A DNA stretch of 64,000 bases. Source: Phycisphaerae bacterium (lineage in GTDB: Bacteria > Planctomycetota > Phycisphaerae > UBA1845 > Fen-1342). Under the pieces are notes generated by a model that had not been told where the DNA came from, did no database searches, and saw nothing but the letters and a program-made list of their open reading frames with translations. Location of the stretch: contig JAJVHV010000017.1 of assembly GCA_022072445.1 (NCBI GenBank), positions 24,115 through 88,114 of the forward strand, in the 5' to 3' direction. Positions 60,606 to 64,000 of the stretch are shown here, one piece after another (the first letter of the stretch is position 1; each line of letters begins with the position of its first letter). The translations under genes were made by a program, and so were the position numbers.

Positions 60606-61796
60606 ATGCTCCGAAGCGAATCCCTGTTTGAGGCCCGCCCGCCGCACGCGCGGCGCGTCGTCGTCACCGGTCAGGTCGGCGTCGACAAGAAGCCCTTCCT
60701 CGACAAATTGGCCGCGCGGGCCGAAACGCGCGGCAGCCGCGTCAAGCTCTATCACATCGGCGACATGATGTACGCCGAGGCGCCCGACGTCGTCCGCGGA
60801 CGCATCCTCGACCTGCCGCTCGGGCGGCTGAACTCGTTGCGGCGGGCGGTTTTCAAGGACGTCCTGGCCGAGGTGGACAAGTATCCGTCAGTCATCGTCA
60901 ACACGCACGCCTGCTTCCGCTGGCGGCACGGGCTGTTCCCGGCGTTCGACCACGACCAGATGTTAAGACTCGATGCCGATATTTACATCACGCTGGTCGA
61001 CAACGTCGACGCGGTCTACGAACGCCTGACGCGCGAATTCGACGGCATCACGACGCTGAAAGACATCATGGTGTGGCGCGAAGAGGAGATTCTGGCCACC
61101 GAAGTGCTCGCGACCGCGATCCGCGGGCACGGCTGCTTTTACGTCGCGGCGCGCGGGCTCGAGGATTCGACGCTCGAGTCGCTCTATCGTCTGATCTTCA
61201 AGCCCGAAACCAAGAAGGTCTATCCGTCCTTCCCGATGACGCACGTCATGGATCTTCCCCAGACTCTCGCCGAGATCGACCAGTTTCGCGCCACCATCGC
61301 CGAGCATTTCATTACGTTCGACCCCGGCGATCTGGATGAGAAACGGCTGCTCTTTGAAGCCGGGTCCGCCACGCAGCGTGGCGAGCCGACGATCACGGTG
61401 AGCGTTCACGGGCGACCGGTGCCGTTCAGCGTGGCCGAGATCACGAGTGTCGCCCGCGACATCGACGCCCAGATTTACGCCCGGGATTTCAAGCTCATCG
61501 ACCAGTCCGACATGATCATCAGCCTGATTCCGGAATTGCCGAACGGCAAGCCGGGCCTCTCCAGCGGCGTCGAGCGCGAACTCCAGCACGCACACGAGGT
61601 TACGAAAGAAGTCTACGTCGTCTGGAAGCCCGCCGCCGAGCCGTCGCCATTCGTCACCGAGACGGCGACGCGTGTGTTTCGGACGACCGAAGAGGCGTTG
61701 GAGCACTTCCAGACCCGTGGGTACATCACGTCCTATCAGAAGCCGCTCTTTTCCAACCCGCCGACGGCCACTCGTGAGCGCGGCCGGTTTGGGTGA
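60606..61796 (+). CDS. P-loop kinase-like protein with a deoxyribosyltransferase-like C-terminus
   Basis: A 396-residue cytosolic protein. The N-terminal domain begins RRVVVTGQVGVDKKPFLDKL, an adenylate-kinase-type P-loop in which the GKS/T step is DKKP, so the usual Ser/Thr is absent. ADIYITLVDNVDAVYERL and LKDIMVWREEEILATEV follow the plan of archaeal-type adenylate kinases. Residues about 285-375 (ITSVARDIDAQIYARDFKLI, DQSDMIISLIPELPNGKPGL, SSGVERELQHAHEVTKEVYV) resemble a nucleoside 2-deoxyribosyltransferase or DUF4406 domain. The ATG at 60606 follows GAGGGC; a GTG two codons earlier is possible. Function not known. Confidence 0.6.
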   Translation: MLRSESLFEARPPHARRVVVTGQVGVDKKPFLDKLAARAETRGSRVKLYHIGDMMYAEAPDVVRGRILDLPLGRLNSLRRAVFKDVLAEVDKYPSVIVNTHACFRWRHGLFPAFDHDQMLRLDADIYITLVDNVDAVYERLTREFDGITTLKDIMVWREEEILATEVLATAIRGHGCFYVAARGLEDSTLESLYRLIFKPETKKVYPSFPMTHVMDLPQTLAEIDQFRATIAEHFITFDPGDLDEKRLLFEAGSATQRGEPTITVSVHGRPVPFSVAEITSVARDIDAQIYARDFKLIDQSDMIISLIPELPNGKPGLSSGVERELQHAHEVTKEVYVVWKPAAEPSPFVTETATRVFRTTEEALEHFQTRGYITSYQKPLFSNPPTATRERGRFG

Positions 61797-61875
61797 GCTG
61801 GCCAGCACCGTGTGACTCTTGGCAGCAGCGTCCGCCGGCAATGGGCCAAATCGCGCAGATGAGCGAATTTTCCAC

Positions 61876-61905
61876 TTGATCAACCGTGAGCGATTCCGGT
61901 ATATT
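61876..61905 (+). promoter_or_regulatory. Predicted promoter of the terminal secreted-protein gene
   Basis: TTGATC at 61876-61881, an 18-base spacer, and TATATT at 61900-61905. It leaves a leader of about 95 bases ending in AGGAGGGG before the ATG. Confidence 0.55.
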
Positions 61906-62007
61906 GACGGCTCAGTACGCGGATTGTTCGTGCGAGGATTTTCAGACATCGGTTGACCGTCGGCGCGAAAATCGCGCCATACCTGAATCGTCCCCAGGAG
62001 GGGAACC

Positions 62008-64000
62008 ATGCTTCATTTCTGCTCTCGGGCCGTGCTGGGCCTTGCGCTCTTCCAACTACTCTCGATCCCCTGTTGGTCGCAGGTAACACAGGGTGGCGCC
62101 AAACACACCCGTGATCATCACGGCGTCTATGGCAACAGCGCCTGGCAGTACCAGGCCGGCACGCAGGGCAGCGGCTACGGCCCGCGCGGCGCCGACGTCG
62201 GCCTGGGCGGCACGCGCGAGCCCACCATCGCCGTCGACCCCACCAACCCGCTGAACATCGCGGCAGCGTCGCTGTTTCAGCTCAACGTTTCGACGGACGG
62301 CGGCGCGACGTTTCAGCCGGCCGTCTCGCCGACGGTCGACGCTGGACAGGGACTGTGCGGCGATCCTTCGCTGACGTACGACAGCCAGGGGCGTCTGTTC
62401 TGGACCTACCTGGGCTGTCTGGGCAATAGCGGCATCGACATCTACATCGCGCAGTGCGATCCGGGGACGGGTGCGATTCTGGCCGGTTACCCGATCAACG
62501 TGACGGCCAGTGCGGGCGTGAACCTGCCCGCCTCGGCCGGCAACCTCCACGACAAGGAGTGGATCTCGGCGGACATTTACGGCGGCAGCCCATTTGTCGA
62601 TCGGCTCTACATCATCTGGTCGGACCTGACGAGCAACAGCGTCATTCGCGTAACGTCCTCGACCGATCAGGGCCAGACCTGGGCCGCGTCGCAGATTCTC
62701 AGCGGCCGCAACGAGGGCTTCGTGTGGCCGTCGCACACGACGGTCGCGCCCAATGGTGACGCCTATTTCGCGTATCACTCGCAACCCGGCTTCACCGACA
62801 CGGGCACGCCGGACGGCACGTCGGGGCAGGTCTTTGTGGTTCGGACCACCGACGGCGGCGCGACGTTCCCGCAGAAGACGCTGGCTTACACGCCCGGCAA
62901 CGCCGACATGTCGTGGAACGTGCAGACCACGGGCGGTGCGATTCCCGGCGCGACGTTCTGGCTGCAAGGCAGCGCCCAGCCGTGGGTCATGGCGGACCCG
63001 TTCTCGGCGGGACGCATCTACGTGGTGGCGAACGACGATCCCGATAACGACACGGAAGACTCCGCGACCGACTACGCCAACGCGTACGTCGTGGTTTCGA
63101 CCGACTTCGGCGTGACGTGGTCCAATCCGGCGCGGATCGACAGCGGTCCGGGCAACACGTTCCAGGTGATGGCCACCGCGGGTATCGACCCGAGCTCGGG
63201 ATGCATCTTCGCGCACTATTATGACAACCGCTCCGGCGCGACCAACGGCGCCGGACACTTCTTCCTGGACGTCTTTGCCACCGTCAGCACCGACGGTGCG
63301 GGCAGCTTCTCATCGGACTTCCAGCTTAATGATCTCGCATTTGATCCCGACATCGGCGCCGGCTGCCGCTTCGACTGCGGCTCGGCCACGCCCACGACGC
63401 GCATCGGCGAGTACAACGGCGTGGCGGGCGGAGGCTGCCGCGGGGCTGCGATCTGGACGGGCAATTCGTTCGACGGCAGTGGCAATCGCATCGGCTCGCA
63501 GGCGTTCTTCGACGTTGTCAGCGGCTGCGAGGACGCGCCGCCGACGATCCTCTGCCAGGCGGGCGGCGACACGGTTGACGCCGGTTGTGACGGCGAAGTC
63601 ACGCTGTTGGCGACGGTTGAGGACGACTGCTGCGTGCGCGCTGCGGACGTGACGGTCGACGTGGCGCTGACGACGGGTAACGCAACGCTCGGCGCGCCGA
63701 ACATCAACATCGCGCAGGTTTCGCCGACGTTCGTGCTCATTATCGGCACCGTGCCGGTTTCCAACCTGACGAGCTGCCCGGCGACCGTGCGTTTCCGCAT
63801 CGATGCGCAGGACTGCTCGGAAAACGCCGCGACTCAGTGTGAAGCACTGGCCGACGTGGTCGACGCGAGCGCCCCGACGATCGTCTGCAACATCGTGGGT
63901 GGCGACGTGGATGCCAACTGCGAGAAGCTGGTGACGTTCAGCGCCACGGTGGATGACAACTGTTGTGTTCTGGCGGCCGACGTGTCGGTGGATGTGGTGT
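62008..64000 (+). CDS. N-terminal part of a large secreted repeat protein (runs off the window)
   Basis: At least 664 codons, still open at the window edge. AGGAGGGG precedes the ATG, and the signal is VLGLALFQLLSIPCWSQ. A propeller-like part with Asp-box-like turns (NVSTDGGATF, SSTDQGQTW, RTTDGGATF, VSTDFGVTW) covers residues about 60-450. After a Cys-rich link come repeated modules starting P-P-T-I-L-C / A-P-T-I-V-C, with G-D-x-V-D-A-x-C and DDCCVRAADVTVDV-like strands (second copy DDNCCVLAADVSVDV). The paired Cys suggest disulphides. By analogy with the protein at 32282 it may end in a dockerin-like tail beyond the window. Confidence 0.8.
   Translation, partial: MLHFCSRAVLGLALFQLLSIPCWSQVTQGGAKHTRDHHGVYGNSAWQYQAGTQGSGYGPRGADVGLGGTREPTIAVDPTNPLNIAAASLFQLNVSTDGGATFQPAVSPTVDAGQGLCGDPSLTYDSQGRLFWTYLGCLGNSGIDIYIAQCDPGTGAILAGYPINVTASAGVNLPASAGNLHDKEWISADIYGGSPFVDRLYIIWSDLTSNSVIRVTSSTDQGQTWAASQILSGRNEGFVWPSHTTVAPNGDAYFAYHSQPGFTDTGTPDGTSGQVFVVRTTDGGATFPQKTLAYTPGNADMSWNVQTTGGAIPGATFWLQGSAQPWVMADPFSAGRIYVVANDDPDNDTEDSATDYANAYVVVSTDFGVTWSNPARIDSGPGNTFQVMATAGIDPSSGCIFAHYYDNRSGATNGAGHFFLDVFATVSTDGAGSFSSDFQLNDLAFDPDIGAGCRFDCGSATPTTRIGEYNGVAGGGCRGAAIWTGNSFDGSGNRIGSQAFFDVVSGCEDAPPTILCQAGGDTVDAGCDGEVTLLATVEDDCCVRAADVTVDVALTTGNATLGAPNINIAQVSPTFVLIIGTVPVSNLTSCPATVRFRIDAQDCSENAATQCEALADVVDASAPTIVCNIVGGDVDANCEKLVTFSATVDDNCCVLAADVSVDVV

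Overview
The window looks like chromosomal DNA from a high-GC member of the Planctomycetota, probably a Phycisphaerae-like lineage. This is inferred from type II pseudopilin-like proteins with long globular tails, a PEP-CTERM protein, many lipoproteins, and secreted proteins ending in dockerin-like EF-hand pairs with an NGFD[VI][DE]PF signature. Peptidoglycan and outer-membrane genes (mrdA, rodA, murJ, dapB, kdsA) indicate a Gram-negative envelope with a wall. Genes lie on both strands in short operons. Many are joined by ATGA or GTGA stop/start overlaps, and most GC-rich overlapping reading frames are shadows.

Layout: 0-5.5 kb holds two lipoproteins, a membrane-anchored TPR protein, a DUF309 protein, and a purine-nucleoside phosphorylase family gene coupled to an amidohydrolase. 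5.6-9.2 kb has dapB, a TPR protein, a SPOR-like protein, a TrpG/PabA amidotransferase and a lipoprotein. 9.3-19.4 kb is dominated by secreted proteins: a collagen-like/tail-collar lipoprotein, two paralogues with different C-terminal tags (PEP-CTERM and dockerin-like), two pseudopilins and a CRTAC1-type propeller. A glycosyltransferase and MurJ sit among them. 19.7-24.7 kb carries a radical SAM operon, a betaine-lipid pair (btaB-btaA) and a pseudo-receiver. 24.8-28.1 kb has tRNA-Leu, groES with a coupled small gene, and mutL. 28.3-31.2 kb is an ArsR-controlled operon. 31.4-34 kb has a TPR lipoprotein and an Asp-box/dockerin protein, followed by tRNA-Pro and hicBA. 35-49.9 kb has a Tat-signal class V aminotransferase, PD40-type propeller, kdsA, sppA, a zinc metallopeptidase, a cysteine desulfurase, an M3 peptidase, tRNA-Gln, DinB, rodA and mrdA.

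The most unusual part is 50.0-54.4 kb. Downstream of a full lysS lie two further pieces of lysS 3' sequence, one internal and one terminal. They are interleaved with cassette-like genes: DUF2283, a PD-(D/E)XK-like protein, a VapBC-type antitoxin/PIN pair and a frameshifted gene. Both pieces break at the codons just before class II motif 3, so the lysS 3' end looks like a recurrent integration or recombination site. The intact lysS itself carries two in-frame low-complexity insertions.

The remainder (55-64 kb) holds recQ, a zinc-ribbon membrane protein, an ECF sigma/anti-sigma pair, thpR, tRNA-Leu, an unusual P-loop kinase-like/deoxyribosyltransferase-like protein, and the start of a large secreted repeat protein. 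Several dispersed and tandem repeat families occupy the intergenic gaps and reach into gene ends. Start sites were moved inward from the longest frame wherever a signal peptide, ribosome-binding site or stop/start overlap supported it. All functional names rest on motif reading alone.
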